Origin: Conus ventricosus
Lineage: Eukaryota; Mollusca; Gastropoda; Neogastropoda; Conidae
Direction: 5' to 3'
NCBI GenBank assembly: GCA_018398815.1
Contig: CM031595.1
Span: 139,533,179 to 139,560,678, forward strand
DNA length: 27,500 nucleotides
Position numbers and translations under genes: made by a program. Below the pieces are notes generated by a model. The model saw only the letters and a program-made list of their open reading frames with translations, had not been told where the DNA came from and made no database searches. Positions 1-11,087 of this stretch are shown one piece after another (the first letter of the stretch is position 1; each line of letters starts with the position of its first letter).

Positions 1-1675
1 TACGATTGAACACACGCAGATAGATAGAAAGATCAATTGTGTGACGTTAAGGAAAGTCTTTGACCAACATTTGGAACAGTTCTTCATGAAGTATATGTCC
101 GTTAGTTCCGTGGCCTTCAAGCTGTTCTGCTCCGGATGTTGTAAGCAATGGCAGCAAAAAAGCATTTTAAGCGCACAATGCCTTTTTAGTCATTGAGAGT
201 GCGCTGTTGGCCGATAGGCCAGTCCCACTCCCTACCATCACTCATCCTGGCCCTCACCTGCATTACCCCCCTCCCCTTCCATCCTTTAAGAAGAACCTCC
301 TCCCCCATACCTAATCTCCCTCCTCCAACACCCCCCACCCACCCCCACACCATAGGATAAAGATACCCTGTGCCAGAGGCACATTATCTACTGACTCTGG
401 CTATTTGAATGCATGAGACGTCAAATACACAAAATCTGCATGCCTCTCCTGGTCCCTCCCAACTCGCTCACCCATCTGTTGCCCTTCATTCTCCCTCGCC
501 ATAATTCTGTGGAGGGTATTATTTCACGATTTATCGCATTCTTTCAAGGTGACGAGAGTCCAGAACAAGCTAAATGACCTTTTTGGGTAGAGGCCGCTAA
601 TCAAAACAAAAGAGGTGCTTTACTTTATCTAGAATTGTGGAAATGGATCCTTTTAGTTCAAAGCAGGAGCAGGAGCTAGGACTATATTTATGGTCATAAA
701 GTATGGTGATTTGTAGGGAGGAGCAGCTGTATGCCGTTCATGGAATAACAGCATGTAGGAGCATGTTTATACGCATAGTGTGGATTTGTAGAGAAGAGTG
801 GATAGTGAGTGGCGTGCGTGTGTGTGCGCATGCGCACGCATCAGTTGCATATGGTCTATAAAGTAGCAACCATGCCACCTATCTACCCACCCCTACTCCC
901 GCCCTTTCTTTTTCTCTTATTTCAGTTCAATGCACGCTTTTCTTCACAGGCCAAACAACAAATTTTGTTTCTAGGTTTGTTGCTTTCCTCTTATTATTTC
1001 ATGCTTTATAGACCTGCTCACAGGCAAACGAATGGCCCCAGTTGAAATACATCAGCATTTTAAGTTAGGTCAAATAGACATAAATCATTTTATCCTTGGG
1101 CATCTCAGCATATACCACATTGGACATCAGTACTTTGTCCCGTTTTAGAGTGCGTGTAGTTTGTATTTGTGGCTGTAGGATTTCAAAGTCCCAGTTGCTG
1201 GCTGCCTGGACGATTTTCTGCATATTGCAAGCTTCTCCCCACAGCATTGTCATCCTGACTCTTCTCCAACTCTTCTTCGCTGGTTTAAGGTTCAAGGCCT
1301 TAAGTGAAGAGGCTAAGACCAAATGCTTCCAAAGTCTTGTAGAGTGTGATAAGTCGTAAATGCTCCTCTAGTGACTGATCATTATTGATGGAGAGATAAA
1401 CATCCTGTTAGCCAGATGCTGACAAGGATACTTTGTTCACAATGGAGTCTGTTAGCTGGCTGTTGTTCACATGTTGAATTAGTAAACGTTTACAGCAAGG
1501 GATGAGGATTCCATACCAGAAATCCTTAAAAAAAAACACAAAGACTGTAAACGTTGTTCTCAGCCAAAGATGAGGGATCCAAACTGAAATCCTCTCAAGG
1601 GCAGCAAAGAAAACAGCAGCAGCCAAGTCACTTCATGGTGCCTGTTCTGATGTGATGTATGCAGGACACCACCTG

Positions 1676-1718
<43 letters not shown>

Positions 1719-3452
1719 TGTAGGTACACATATATCCACAACCACACCAATCACCACATGCATGGACATGGTCACTATTATAAGAATTATTGCACAATAT
1801 GCCATCATTCAGTAGGCCGTCATGCAGTGAACTGTTGCTCAGGTGACATTGTGCAGTGGGCCGATGTGCAATGGATACCAAATCAATTCAAGATATTTTA
1901 AAATCTCAGTCACAGGCAGTGCCCTTGGCATATTTAGCATTAATTTTTGATGGCATGGATATTGTTGTGAATAACCTGGCAAAAGCTTATGTTCATACAT
2001 TTTCTCTGAGCTTGTGGAAGTTTCGGCATGAGCAAATGTCTTTATCAATGGTAGTCCTCAGCCATCCATTTTGTTGCTCAATCTGAAGTGAAGTTACACA
2101 CGCACAAAAAAGGCCAACTTCCTCGCATTATGCTTTCTCATTAGTTACTGATCACCGATAACACAGATGATTGGCTCGTAGCTGAGCACATTTTTAAACG
2201 TGTAATGATTCAATGGTATCAGTGAATTATAAAACTGGATGTTTGTGAGAACTGCAACACCATACAATGAACTGAATGGCAGTAAGACCAAACAAATTTC
2301 CACCAAGCGGATAATAATACAACGAAAACAAGAACTGGACATCTGAACATCTCTTCACCTTTGGATTTCCATTATTAACACACCTGAAACCCACAAGGCC
2401 ATGAGCTTTTGCTTTATGTTTGCACTGAGCCTGAGTGAGTGGGTGGGTGGGGAGGGGCAATCTGTAATTTGGAGCCAAGTCATGTGACGGGGAGCAGTCT
2501 GTCCAGTTGTCATTCATTGATGAATCAGCGGTCCAGTGATTACAGTACATGCAGCTCATAGCCTGCCTTTGAAGACCCTGCAATGCTGAGTACAGCCAGT
2601 TATGATCAGGAGTGGATCTGGACCTCAATCTCAACAGCGCTGTTCACTGGGCTGTTCTACACCCAACAGATATTAAGAGAGCACAAGGGGTGATGATGCC
2701 GATGAGACTGATCAATACCCACACACAAAAGCTCCCTGGACTAGATTTCCTTGCTGACTCCAAGGTTATTGGGAAACCTATAGTGACAAAACTAAAATGA
2801 GATGGTGGGTATTAAAGTGAATTTATCAGCGAGTCTAGAGTGTAATCAATGTCTGAACAGCCTTTCATTGCATTAAAGTTACCTACTGCTTATTGTTATG
2901 AATGGACATACAATGTCCAATTCTAGTTCAGTTTAATTTGTTTATTTATGCAAGTATTATGTTGTGACACTTATGCTAACAAGCTTTGTGTCTCCTTTGT
3001 CTTTCTCTTGCTTCAGTCCTCTATGTCAACTGCAGTCTCAGATTAAAGGGGGGGAAAAAAGTTAAAGTTCCATAGGTAGAGGCTGTAGGGACAGTGAACT
3101 ATTCAGGGCTGCCACTGAAGAAAAGCAAAATCTCTGAAAATCTAGGAGGGGCTGGGGCCATGGCCCATCCTCCAACCCCCATCACCTTAAGAAAATTGTC
3201 GAAACTTGCAGTAAAAATGGTGCAGCCCATTGCATCCCTCCTCTTTCATAACTTTGCTTACCACAACATGACAAATCAAAGTGAACAGAAAGTTTTCCCA
3301 GCTTCTGACACTAGGAGTTAACTGGCAAGTCATCCATTTTATGGTCTAGCCATGACTGAGGCCATTTGTTCATGTCTTTGATTGCGACTGTTTTGTCCTG
3401 TATCTTTTTTCTCTGATTTCCATCTTTACTTTTTGCTGAAATCAGCGAATTC
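1..3452. other. Intergenic stretch, no gene recognised
   Basis: I find no exon chain or recognisable protein here. Open frames are short and do not begin or end at good splice sites. Contents are a C-rich tract at about 231-350, an (AG)19 microsatellite at 1679-1716, and otherwise unremarkable AT-rich sequence. A minus-strand open frame at 2227-2634 (about 135 codons) matches nothing I know. The region could hold introns or UTR of a gene outside the window. Confidence 0.5.
1679..1716. repeat. (AG)19 microsatellite
   Basis: A pure AG dinucleotide run of 38 bp. No coding meaning; the Ser-Leu open frames across it are translations of the repeat. Confidence 0.97.
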
Positions 3453-3461
3453 ACTGAGAAG

Positions 3462-3625
3462 AGTCCCCCGAAGTCGGAGTGTGGCTGCCCACATGGTGGG
3501 GTAAATAAAAACGGTCATACACATAATGTTCTCATCCCCAGCTGATGCATTTGTACCATAGTGTTCAAGTACTTTGGCTGTTCGGATGATCCCTGGAGTC
3601 TTTTAGCCAGGGTACAACAATAACA
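3462..3625 (+). mobile_element. 5'-truncated SINE, family B
   Basis: The copy begins at the CCCCCGAAG motif and carries the central block (GGAGTGTGGCTGCC, then ACGGTCATACAC). It continues through a distinctive 3' part (CTGTTCGGATGATCCCTGG) and ends in an ACAACAATAACAAC tail. The 9-bp direct repeat actgagaag flanks it at 3453-3461 and 3626-3634, as expected for a target-site duplication. It is clearly homologous to the longer copy at 14816-15128 but lacks that copy's first ~145 bp. Non-coding. Confidence 0.85.
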
Positions 3626-3696
3626 ACTGAGAAGTGAAAGCCCTGACTATTAGATGTTCTCCGTGTCCATCACATGGCATTATGAAAGGTGGAGTC

Positions 3697-3867
3697 CTTT
3701 CCTCTTTTTCTGCAGCTTTAAACTTTCCTGATCTGAATCAGGTACCTAATTACTACTGGGTAGACTGGATGGTTTCAAGCTTTAAAAATCTGCCACCAAG
3801 AATGGTTCAAACTCACAACTGTCACATCAACAGGTGAACACTCTAACAATTTGACAACAAGCCCCTC
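3697..3867 (-). mobile_element. tRNA-derived SINE, family C
   Basis: Read on the minus strand, the element starts with a decayed tRNA-like head. An A-box-like AATTGTTAGAGTG is followed about 35 bp later by a B-box-like GAGTTTGAACC. Next comes a body containing CTACCCAGTAGTAATTAGG and TACCTGATTCAG, a block I know from other invertebrate SINEs. It ends in an A/G-rich tail. A 7-bp repeat tggagtc at 3690-3696 and 3868-3874 is a plausible target-site duplication. Degenerate promoter boxes suggest an old, inactive copy. Confidence 0.7.
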
Positions 3868-3874
3868 TGGAGTC

Positions 3875-4439
3875 TCTGTTACCAAATTCAATGACAACAG
3901 TGTCAGATTTGAGATTTCCACTAATGTTAGGTGGTGTATGTTGAACAGGGATTGTCTTCAGCAATGGTAAGCTCTTACTGTTCTATCATTACAATCTTTA
4001 TTCAATGGAGAAAGAGTTATATTCTTTGAACAAAATTCAAACAAGATACCTCGATAGTGAGATAATCAAAAACAGCCAAGTCTTGCTCTATGATATGCAT
4101 CACAAACCAAGCATTTGTTTGTGAGGGTGCATGTATAAAATGGCCCACTGTAATATCAGCAGGAAATGCCAACAGCAAAGACTTCTCTCAAGCATAACCT
4201 TTCCACTGATCTTCAGTATATACTGTGAAATCAGAACAAAGTCTTGGTTCAGATCTAGGAAAAACAACTGCTGGATGGCTTGGGAATCTTCTGTCACTTG
4301 TGAAGAGTTAAATGGTTAATGATTTGAGAAGACTCTCACCCTGTGAAATGTACTCAATGGCCTGACATTTGCCTGTGAGGGTCCATTTGCCAGCTGATTT
4401 CTCAAGTATTTGAGCAGGGAACAGGAATATCAGCTACAC
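3875..4439. other. Intergenic, nothing recognised
   Basis: AT-rich sequence between the family C SINE and the probable 3' end of the unrecognised minus-strand gene. I see no exon or element boundary. Confidence 0.5.
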
Positions 4440-4460
4440 CAATGCTAGTTCTGATTTTTT

Positions 4461-4466
4461 TTTATT
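4461..4466 (-). promoter_or_regulatory. Candidate polyadenylation signal AATAAA
   Basis: TTTATT on the plus strand reads AATAAA on the minus strand, about 650 bp downstream of the candidate stop codon at 5121-5119. It could end the unrecognised minus-strand gene, giving a 3' UTR of about 0.7 kb. AATAAA occurs often by chance in AT-rich DNA, so this is a suggestion only. Confidence 0.3.
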
Positions 4467-4530
4467 CCCAGAAAAAAAATACAGAAAGGATACATACACA
4501 AATAGCTTTCAAGCAAATCATAAACACAAA

Positions 4531-4548
4531 CACACACACACACACACA
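4531..4548. repeat. (CA)9 microsatellite
   Basis: Short pure CA run inside the probable 3' UTR or flank of the unrecognised gene. Confidence 0.9.
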
Positions 4549-5118
4549 GAGTAAAGAGATTGACTATGTGAAAGATTAACAGTAATACTGGGATATTTTG
4601 TCTGATGAGGTGTCTATGTAATCCTCATACAAACATGCAATCACACTGGTGGAATAAAGATCAACATAAACGAACACATTTTTACTGTAAATGTATTAAT
4701 ACACTGTTAAAAAAAAGGGCAAAATAAAGCATCTGACTTTCTTGTAAAGCAAAGAATCACTCACAGAAAACCCCCATATTTTGTTGTAAAAAAAGAATAA
4801 CTCATACAAAACCCATATGTCCCAATAACAAATAGAAAGCAACAACCAAGGTTTGTACACTGTAGTTTCAAGCAACAAATATACTTATAAATACTTTGTA
4901 TGTTTGGTTTTTGGTATAACACAAAAACATCAACATATGGTACAAATCCCCAACAACTCATCACAAGCATGTGAAAAGATTTGATTTTTACAGAAACATT
5001 ATAAAATCCGTTTGAAACATTTGATTTTAACAAATCACACCTCCAGGATTCACTTTTCTTTCAACATGCCTTACTTTATCACAAATCCAAAAAGATCAGC
5101 TGAGCTCTTACCAAAGGC

Positions 5119-5154
5119 CTATGGGCAGAGTGGGTATGTACCCATTTTGTAGTA
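5119..5154 (-). CDS. Candidate terminal exon of unrecognised gene
   Basis: On the minus strand a good acceptor (gattttcag) precedes 36 bp encoding YYKMGTYPLCP and a TAG stop. It is entered in phase 0, the phase in which the 5997-6283 exon leaves, so the two join into one open frame. The intron between them would be 842 bp. So short an exon could be a chance match, and I know no homologue ending this way. Alternative: the gene ends in a different exon nearby. Confidence 0.35.
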   Translation of the reverse strand, partial: YYKMGTYPLCP

Positions 5155-5996
5155 CTGAAAATCAGACTATGCACTACTATGGTGAGCGAGACAAAACAAT
5201 CACAGCGACAAAAATTATCAAAGCACAACTTGATCTCCACCTCATATCAGATTTAATGCTGTGTGTGCAAAAAACAAGAAGAAGCAAAATCTGGAACCAC
5301 TTTTCTTAATTTTGCAATGAGGTAACTGAAACAAAGTTTCTAACAATGTCAAAAATACAGAACAACCCAAAATATAAGTTTCACAACATTTAATGTTATG
5401 AAACATGAATTTTGTCAAAAATAACCAACTCAGCATTGTTATTTGATGAAAACTAAATCAAGCATACAGCCTCAAATACAGTGGCGCAATCTTGTCTGGT
5501 AGCCACTTCCCCCAAAAAGTTAGAAATAAAAAACAAATGGAGTGACTTTCTTTCCTCACTTTGTTAAATTGCCTTTGTAAAATAGTAATAGAAGGCCATG
5601 CTGACTGATCATAAACATTTCTAGTTCAAAAGTTTGAACATAATAAAGAGATGGTCAAACTGTATATACACAAACTAGTTTTGATCAGTTTCTGGAAGAA
5701 AAATGGACATGTAGAAAACAGAACACATGCAGATTCATATTTTTTCCAAACAAAATTACATGTATTGTATTTGGGAAACGCCCATTAGGAAACACTGGTG
5801 GATGAGGTGGCATGATATTCTCATCTTGTAAATCAAAACACAATTTCCCACAGGCATGGATATGCAGATTGGAAAGGAAACAAATGAGCCGTGGAGAACT
5901 GGAATTCTCATGAAGTTCTGACAAACCAGAACTATATCTACATACAGGTTCCAATGGGGCAGCTAAATTAAATGGTGACTGAGCCAAAATACTTAC

Positions 5997-6283
5997 GAAG
6001 GCACTGATAACCAGAGCATTCAGATCCTCTTTTGACACAAAGCATGCAGAAATGATTTTCTTCTTTTCAACAGATTTACAACAAATCAAATTAACTTGAT
6101 CTCTGCACTGCAGTTCTTGTATTGCTTCTGGAGTCAGTTTGGGTCGGTTAATTTGGTCCAAATCACTATGATAGCTGAACTGAACAAGCTCAATGTCACA
6201 TCCGCAAAAATCCAATTGATGGCGAACCTCGGACTTGTAGACGCAGAATGATGAAGCAGCAACAAGCCCAATGAAATATAAAT
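5997..6283 (-). CDS. Internal exon of unrecognised protein gene
   Basis: This exon carries about 95 codons. It ends at a perfect donor (GCCTTC|gtaagt) and is open throughout. The peptide includes DLYFIGLVAASSFCVYKSEV near its start, KLTPEAIQELQCRDQV in the middle and SKEDLNALVISAF at the end. Composition is mixed hydrophobic and charged, typical of a folded domain rather than translated repeat. The acceptor is ambiguous. Starting at 6283 (aaag|AT) keeps phase with the 6602-6636 exon. A better-looking cag at 6291 would start at 6290 in phase 0 but breaks that join. The frame stays open past the donor to 5685, which I treat as chance. I do not recognise the family; there is no transmembrane segment, signal peptide or named motif that I can place. 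Confidence 0.6.
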
Positions 6284-6601
6284 CTTTATCCTGTCATTGT
6301 AATTCTAATGTGGTCTAAACCTTAGACCCTTCTTCCCCTCCATCAAGCAAAATAAAACTAAACTGGCACTATCTCACCAGCAAATTTTGTCTGAGAAAAC
6401 AGTGATACAATGAGATGATCATATGCATCCATATCTATTGTCATATGAAGAAATATCACTTGAAATCCACCCCACCCCGCCTGAAAAAAAAAGTACATAT
6501 ATAGTTTGCCTTTGCACACATATGTACATAGACCTATTTCCAGTCTTTTATAAAAATGAACATGCAGCAAAAGGGATCATATTTCATCATCCACTCCTCA
6601 C

Positions 6602-6636
6602 CATTTGCGAAACAGACTAGTCTGAAAATAAGTTTC
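6602..6636 (-). CDS. Short internal exon of unrecognised gene
   Basis: A 35-bp minus-strand exon with a strong acceptor (tttttgtgttgcag) and a strong donor (AAATG|gtgagg). It is read as 1 + 33 + 1 bases, giving KLIFRLVCFAN. Phases match the exons on both sides (enters after two bases of a Trp codon, leaves after one base of an Asp codon). Very short exons are weak evidence alone; the support is the two good splice sites plus phase agreement. Confidence 0.5.
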
Positions 6637-7171
6637 CTGCAACACAAAAATGAGGCAAAAAAACAAACAAAAAAACCCATATCAGGAATGGATTAGAAAA
6701 ATTATTGACATTATAAGACAACCACAAAATGTTTATTGGCAAGCAATTCATCTTCCCCAGTAAGTTATCATACAGACTATCTGAATAATCTTAAACATGA
6801 ATGTAGGAGGTTAAGAAACCGAAAAAGAAAGTTCTCTATATTTGAACATACAGGAACTATGTATAAATGTACTTAAAAGCTATTGGTGAAAATCATAACT
6901 TCCACAGAAGTACCCCAGTCATCAGTAATACCTTTGTATCAATATATACATAACAAAAAGATAACTAGGTTGAACAGTGGTACAATTATACAAAATAATA
7001 TAATCTTTTATTTGATCTTTCATTTTTAAATTGGAAAACAATACGCTACAATTAATTAAATACAGCTTGCTAATGTTAATGAAACCAGCGCAAAAATATG
7101 GCATCATACACACACATTAATGAGGAGAGAGAGGGGGTATGTGTTTCTGTATTAAACTTAATTTCTCTCAC

Positions 7172-7212
7172 CAGCCTTTACCTTTAGAAAGGACATTATC
7201 AGATGATATGAC
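7172..7212 (-). CDS. Internal exon of unrecognised gene (most 5' found)
   Basis: A 41-bp minus-strand exon between a T-rich acceptor (cttttttatag) and a good donor (GGCTG|gtgaga). It encodes VISSDNVLSKGKG plus two bases of Trp. It is entered in phase 0 and leaves in phase 2, matching the 6602-6636 exon. No upstream exon with a phase-0 exit was identified between here and the end of TEX2, so the start codon and promoter are unknown. An internal alternative donor (CTAAAG|gtaaag) exists but breaks the frame. Confidence 0.45.
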
Positions 7213-7819
7213 CTATAAAAAAAGATAATGAAGTCTCCATTATAGCAAATGACAGTAGAGATTACAAGCTGGTAGATTTGAGTCTCATCAGACCCACTTA
7301 TTTGTGAGATTTTTTGTCGCTGGCCAGCTCAGATCCCGAGTTCAATGTGCTATGAGTTCAAATGCAAAATGGAATGACGCAGTGGAGTTTCACCCACTTA
7401 ATGGGTATGTCTCTGAAAGTGCAGTGCCTATTTCCTGATTGACTCAACATATCTCTCTGTATTCCTCACGCATGGTCAACGCTGGGATATATCATGTGGT
7501 CTTGCAAGAGAATGGAACTCCATGGCATAATCTTGAGAATCCCCCCCCCAAAAAAAAAAAAAAAAAAAAAGCCAAAAAGAAAGCCAAAGACAGCAACAAA
7601 AAAACAAATAAAAAACAAAACCCCTATCAAATTCCAGTGGCCCCTTGTACATTGCACTTGTGCTATGTCACCTCAGTACTACCGGAAATTTCCTATTCCT
7701 GTCCATGCCAACTGTGAAATTGTTTTAAAGTTGTCTTAACCCCTGTGTCCACAGGGACTGACACAGGTGAGACATCCAGAGGGGAATGCTTGCTCATGCT
7801 GGCCCTTTGTATAAGCAAC

Positions 7820-8085
7820 AGATTTCACCCTAAAGACTTTGTAGGTGGTCTCTTATTTGTGCTGGATCAGAAAGGCACCACTGCACATTCCTAAGTTACT
7901 CAACAGCTGTGCAGTGTCTTCCCTTGTAGACTGCCTCATGACAAACCAATGCTGATTGGTCTTTGTGAACTGCCAGTGTTGAGGTTTTGATAAGTCAATA
8001 CTGGGTGCAGATGTGTATGGGGAGCTGTATGAGTGGCCTGGGCGTACTGCAACTCAGAGGGAATGGAGGATGAGACAAAAAATAA
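7820..8085 (+). repeat. Diverged interspersed repeat, copy 1
   Basis: Shares ordered blocks with 10780-11030: GATCAGAA near the start, CCACTG, a GACTGCCTC block in the middle, GAGTGGC, and a closing GATGAGACA followed by an A-rich stretch. The two copies run in the same orientation and are heavily diverged with small gaps. The A-rich 3' end suggests a retroposed element, but I see no clear tRNA head or target-site duplication. Boundaries are approximate. Confidence 0.5.
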
Positions 8086-8617
8086 AATCCAACAGAAAAC
8101 AAATGACACTGTAACAAGGTGGAAACTCTAATAACAATGTCCAGAAATCCTTAAGAAAGAGAAGGTACTGAATGAGAGGAATTCCTAAGAGGATGTCTTT
8201 TATCTTGGCTTTTGCCATGAGCTGCACCGTGTGTTGCACTGTGGTAGAAGAGGGCAAGTTTTAAGCTGTGAGAGATGGGTGGCCACACCAAAAGCAGTGA
8301 CAGATAGCTATGAGAGCGGCATAATGGAAAGGACTGCATCAGTTCCCATAGAGGCGGCCAAACCAGGAATGATAGTGATGCAGGTAGTGCTAATGGTGAG
8401 TGACCATAAATATTGGAAACATTACAGTTGTTTGCTGCTAGCGCGACCTGCATAGCCATCGCTCATGGTGTGGCTAACTCCACAATAAATGATATCATAG
8501 TGTTGATAGTGTAGCTCACAGCTAGCCCTAAGCCTTATTCTTCATTATTACAGTTCACCCACCTAACAGAGCTTTTTCACAGTTCTCACTGATTGGGGCA
8601 AAGAACTCCTATCCTGC

Positions 8618-8618
<1 letters not shown>

Positions 8619-8650
<32 letters not shown>
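8619..8650. repeat. A32 homopolymer
   Basis: Pure run of 32 A on the plus strand. It may be a retroposon tail, but no element body upstream could be defined. Confidence 0.95.
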
Positions 8651-8652
<2 letters not shown>

Positions 8653-9058
8653 ACAAGAATAAAGAGCCAGAAAGGCTGGAGGGAATTTTTCCCACCCTGA
8701 ACAGATCAGCCCAACATTTTGCTGGGCTGGAAAGGTGAATTTCAGGTGAGCATGAAAAGTAGTATCCCTCAAGTTAATAAGATGGAGGAACTAATTTATA
8801 CAACTGCCTTAACAGATTTCTACTGCTCTAATTTTTATTTTACAATCAGCAAACATTTTCCTCCCTTAAAATGTGCACTCATATTTGGTGATAGTAAAAC
8901 TGTCAATGTGCATTATACACAACTTATCCATAAAGTATTTATATGTCCATCAGCAAAACAATCTATTTATCTACCTATCTATATATCTATATATTATTAA
9001 TCAAACAATATATAAACAATTCATTTGTAAAGTATGTCCTTATCCATCATTCAGACTA

Positions 9059-9108
9059 TCTCTCTCTCTCTAAACACACACACACACACGCACACACACA
9101 CACACACA
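9059..9108. repeat. (TC)n-(CA)n compound microsatellite
   Basis: (TC)6 followed by about 17 CA units with one CG interruption. Confidence 0.95.
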
Positions 9109-9203
9109 TTGTTTGACTGATGGACATAAACATATTTTATGGATCAATTGTGTATAATACACACTGACCATTTTACTATGACCATAGACAGACAGACAGA
9201 TAT

Positions 9204-9604
9204 TCTTTCTTTCTTTCTGCGTACGCAGGCTGATACTCCTGCGGACACTCCCTGTATAGCCAGGCAGTGGAGTTTTGTGTGTATGACCCTTTTTTATCCC
9301 GCCATTAAGGCAGCCATACTCCATCTTCGGGGAAGGTGCATGCTATGTGTCACGTGTCATCCATACCAACGGCCAAACTGGCCTTCTCTTCCGAAAGTTG
9401 GTGATGGGATTTTACGTGTGTGCAAGATATTATGCGTGCGTTCACACACGGAACCTCGGTTTATAGTCTCATTCGAAGGACTATATGGGGAATGGAGTCA
9501 GAACCAATGTTAACTCCGAGGGAAAAATCCCCCTATACCGAAATTCGAACCCGCAACCCCAGGATCACGAGTCCGGCGCTCTACCAACTGAGCTATCCGG
9601 CCCC
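9204..9604 (-). mobile_element. Full-length tRNA-derived SINE, family A
   Basis: A 401-bp element on the minus strand flanked by the exact 11-bp target-site duplication cagacagatat (9193-9203 and 9605-9615). It begins with a tRNA-like head at about 9604-9530: A box TAGCTCAGTTGG, B box GGTTCGAATTT, and an anticodon-loop-like CTCGTGA (CGT, Thr-like). The acceptor and T stems do not pair well, so this is not a working tRNA gene. A central block follows at 9332-9277 (CCCCGAAG, GGAGTATGGCTGCC, GGTCATACACAC), then GTCCGCAGGAGTATCAGCC and an (AAAG)n tail. Such SINEs are transcribed by Pol III from the internal A and B boxes and move with LINE machinery. The intact boxes and perfect duplication suggest a fairly recent insertion. 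Confidence 0.92.
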
Positions 9605-9615
9605 CAGACAGATAT

Positions 9616-10229
9616 AATTACACATATCTGTTGACAAGTGTTAATAGCACTTGCCATGTACATTCAGAATGTCACTAATGAGCTAACATATCCTCAACAC
9701 AGCAAAGACTAACAGAATGGGCATAATGAAAAGACCTAATCCTACAGTTTCTGAAGAAGGCATGAAGTCATTGAAAATTCTAAAAGTAGTCAAAAGACAG
9801 TTAATACAATACGGCTTCAACTGACTGAAACTGTTACAATGTATATTTTGTTCAAAAGTCAGAGTGTAATGAAATTCTGAAGAGAAAAAAATTACAGAGA
9901 GAGAGAGAGAGAAGGGGTGGGGGGGAGGAGGGAAGGAAGCGTGTTGGTGAGAAGGAGGGGGGAGACACAGATGGAAAGAGGATGACAAATAGAAGAAGAA
10001 AAAATCTTCCATTGCATTAATATCACTAAATTGTACAGCATCAACATAACTGAGTATAAATTATTGTCAAGACAAAAATGCTATGGAATCCCTGCATCTT
10101 CTGAAGTAATATTATGTTCAGTATATGCATTAAACCATTTGTAACAATTTGGATATGCAATACCAATATCAGCACATACAAATAGAAAGCAGCCAAGAAA
10201 AATACACACACATACACGCACCAGCCAGC
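9616..10229. other. Intergenic, nothing recognised
   Basis: AT-rich with a (GA)8 run at about 9896-9912 and an adjoining purine-rich tract to about 9975. A minus-strand open frame across it has no homologue I know and crosses this low-complexity tract. Confidence 0.5.
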
Positions 10230-10460
10230 ATGGTGAAGTACCTAGTGTCAAAGACTCTCAGCTGGATGGTTGTGGGTTCGATTCCCATCACAAACTCTAA
10301 ACTGGAAGGTTGTGGGTTCAATTCCCATCAGAGCTATTTAATGGTAGGATTTTTCTGCCCTGACAGGCTTCTCCCAATGGCTGAGTGGACTAGGACCATT
10401 CAGTCAAGTTTAATTTGCCTAATGGATTTTGTGAGTGTTTCTCAAATTTCCTGACCCACA
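10230..10460 (+). mobile_element. tRNA-like SINE remnant with duplicated B box
   Basis: Contains two perfectly adjacent 40-bp copies (10251-10290 and 10291-10330), each holding a B-box-like block: GGTTCGATTCCCATCA in the first and GGTTCAATTCCCATCA in the second. The sequence before them (TGGTGAAGTACCTAGTG) is a weak A-box candidate. The stretch after them (GGATTTTTCTGCCC and onward) looks like a SINE body. Boundaries and target-site duplication were not found. Confidence 0.55.
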
Positions 10461-10779
10461 CTGCTGATGTCTGTATTTCTCTGGCCTGGCTCACACCGGA
10501 ATATTATAAAAATAAGCATAGCGTACAATCCTGCCATCCAGTCTCAGACAAAAATGGAAATCTGCAGCATAATTTTCTTTATTCTCAGCCTCATCAATCA
10601 GCATTAAAACAAATCTAAAATTCTGTGGCCCTTCATGCCTTGCTCTCTTGGTAACCTGTTTCCACTACCTCTCTAAGTCTATGTCCTTGGTATGGTTCTG
10701 TCAGGGTTACTAGCATCAGCAAGCACCCTCTGGACAGCTCAGTCAAGCTGACTCCCTGACTAAGCAATTATTGTCATCA

Positions 10780-11023
10780 GTAGGGGGTTTAGTTGGTGGT
10801 GTCCTGTGTAGCTTAGATCAGAACAGGCCCCACTGAAATGACTAGGCAGCAGTGTAGCGTCTCCTCTGATGGACTGCCTCCTGGCAACTTGGCACTGACT
10901 GCTCCCTATGCATTGCCTTTGCCAGGACTGTGGCAGGACGTGCCAGGCTGTGGCTGTGGAAGGGGGTCTAGAACGAGTGGCATGGGTGCAACGCCACTAA
11001 AGTTGCACAGAAGATGAGACAGA

Positions 11024-11030
<7 letters not shown>
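10780..11030 (+). repeat. Diverged interspersed repeat, copy 2
   Basis: Partner of the repeat at about 7820-8085, same orientation and block order (GATCAGAA, CCCCACTG, GGACTGCCTCC, GAGTGGCATGGG, GATGAGACAGAAG). It runs directly into a long AC microsatellite, as often happens at the A-rich tail of retroposons. Confidence 0.5.

Positions 11031-11082
<52 letters not shown>
11030..11082. repeat. (AC)26 microsatellite
   Basis: Uninterrupted AC run of about 53 bp at the 3' end of the copy-2 repeat. Confidence 0.97.

Positions 11083-11087
<5 letters not shown>

Larger units (their letters stand above)
7213..9192. other. Intergenic or 5' intron of the unrecognised gene
   Basis: No exon could be supported. 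Contents include a C9-A21 run at 7541-7570, one copy of a diverged ~270-bp repeat near 7820-8085, and an A32 run at 8619-8650 that may be the tail of an old retroposed copy or a slippage tract. The last part (9059-9108) is a TC/CA microsatellite. Confidence 0.5.

Noticed and set aside
2227..2634. A 135-codon minus-strand open frame
   Set aside because: No recognisable motif, no supporting splice sites, irregular composition. Not enough to call a gene.
5685..5996. Continuation of the unrecognised exon's frame for another ~100 codons
   Set aside because: A perfect gtaagt donor sits at 5996, and the sequence beyond it looks like intron composition. Read-through is possible but less likely.
8569..8618. 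Exon-like minus-strand segment DRSSLPQSVRTVKKLC between a poly-T acceptor and a gtgggt donor
   Set aside because: The frame ends in a stop exactly at the donor, and the pyrimidine tract is just the A32 homopolymer. It fits no neighbouring phase chain.
9530..9604. A genuine tRNA-Thr(CGT) gene on the minus strand
   Set aside because: A and B boxes are good, but the acceptor and T stems pair poorly. The sequence continues into a SINE body with a target-site duplication, so it is a SINE head.
9683..10012. Minus-strand open frame of 109 codons
   Set aside because: Half of it translates a GA-rich low-complexity tract. The remainder has no homologue and no matching phase partner.
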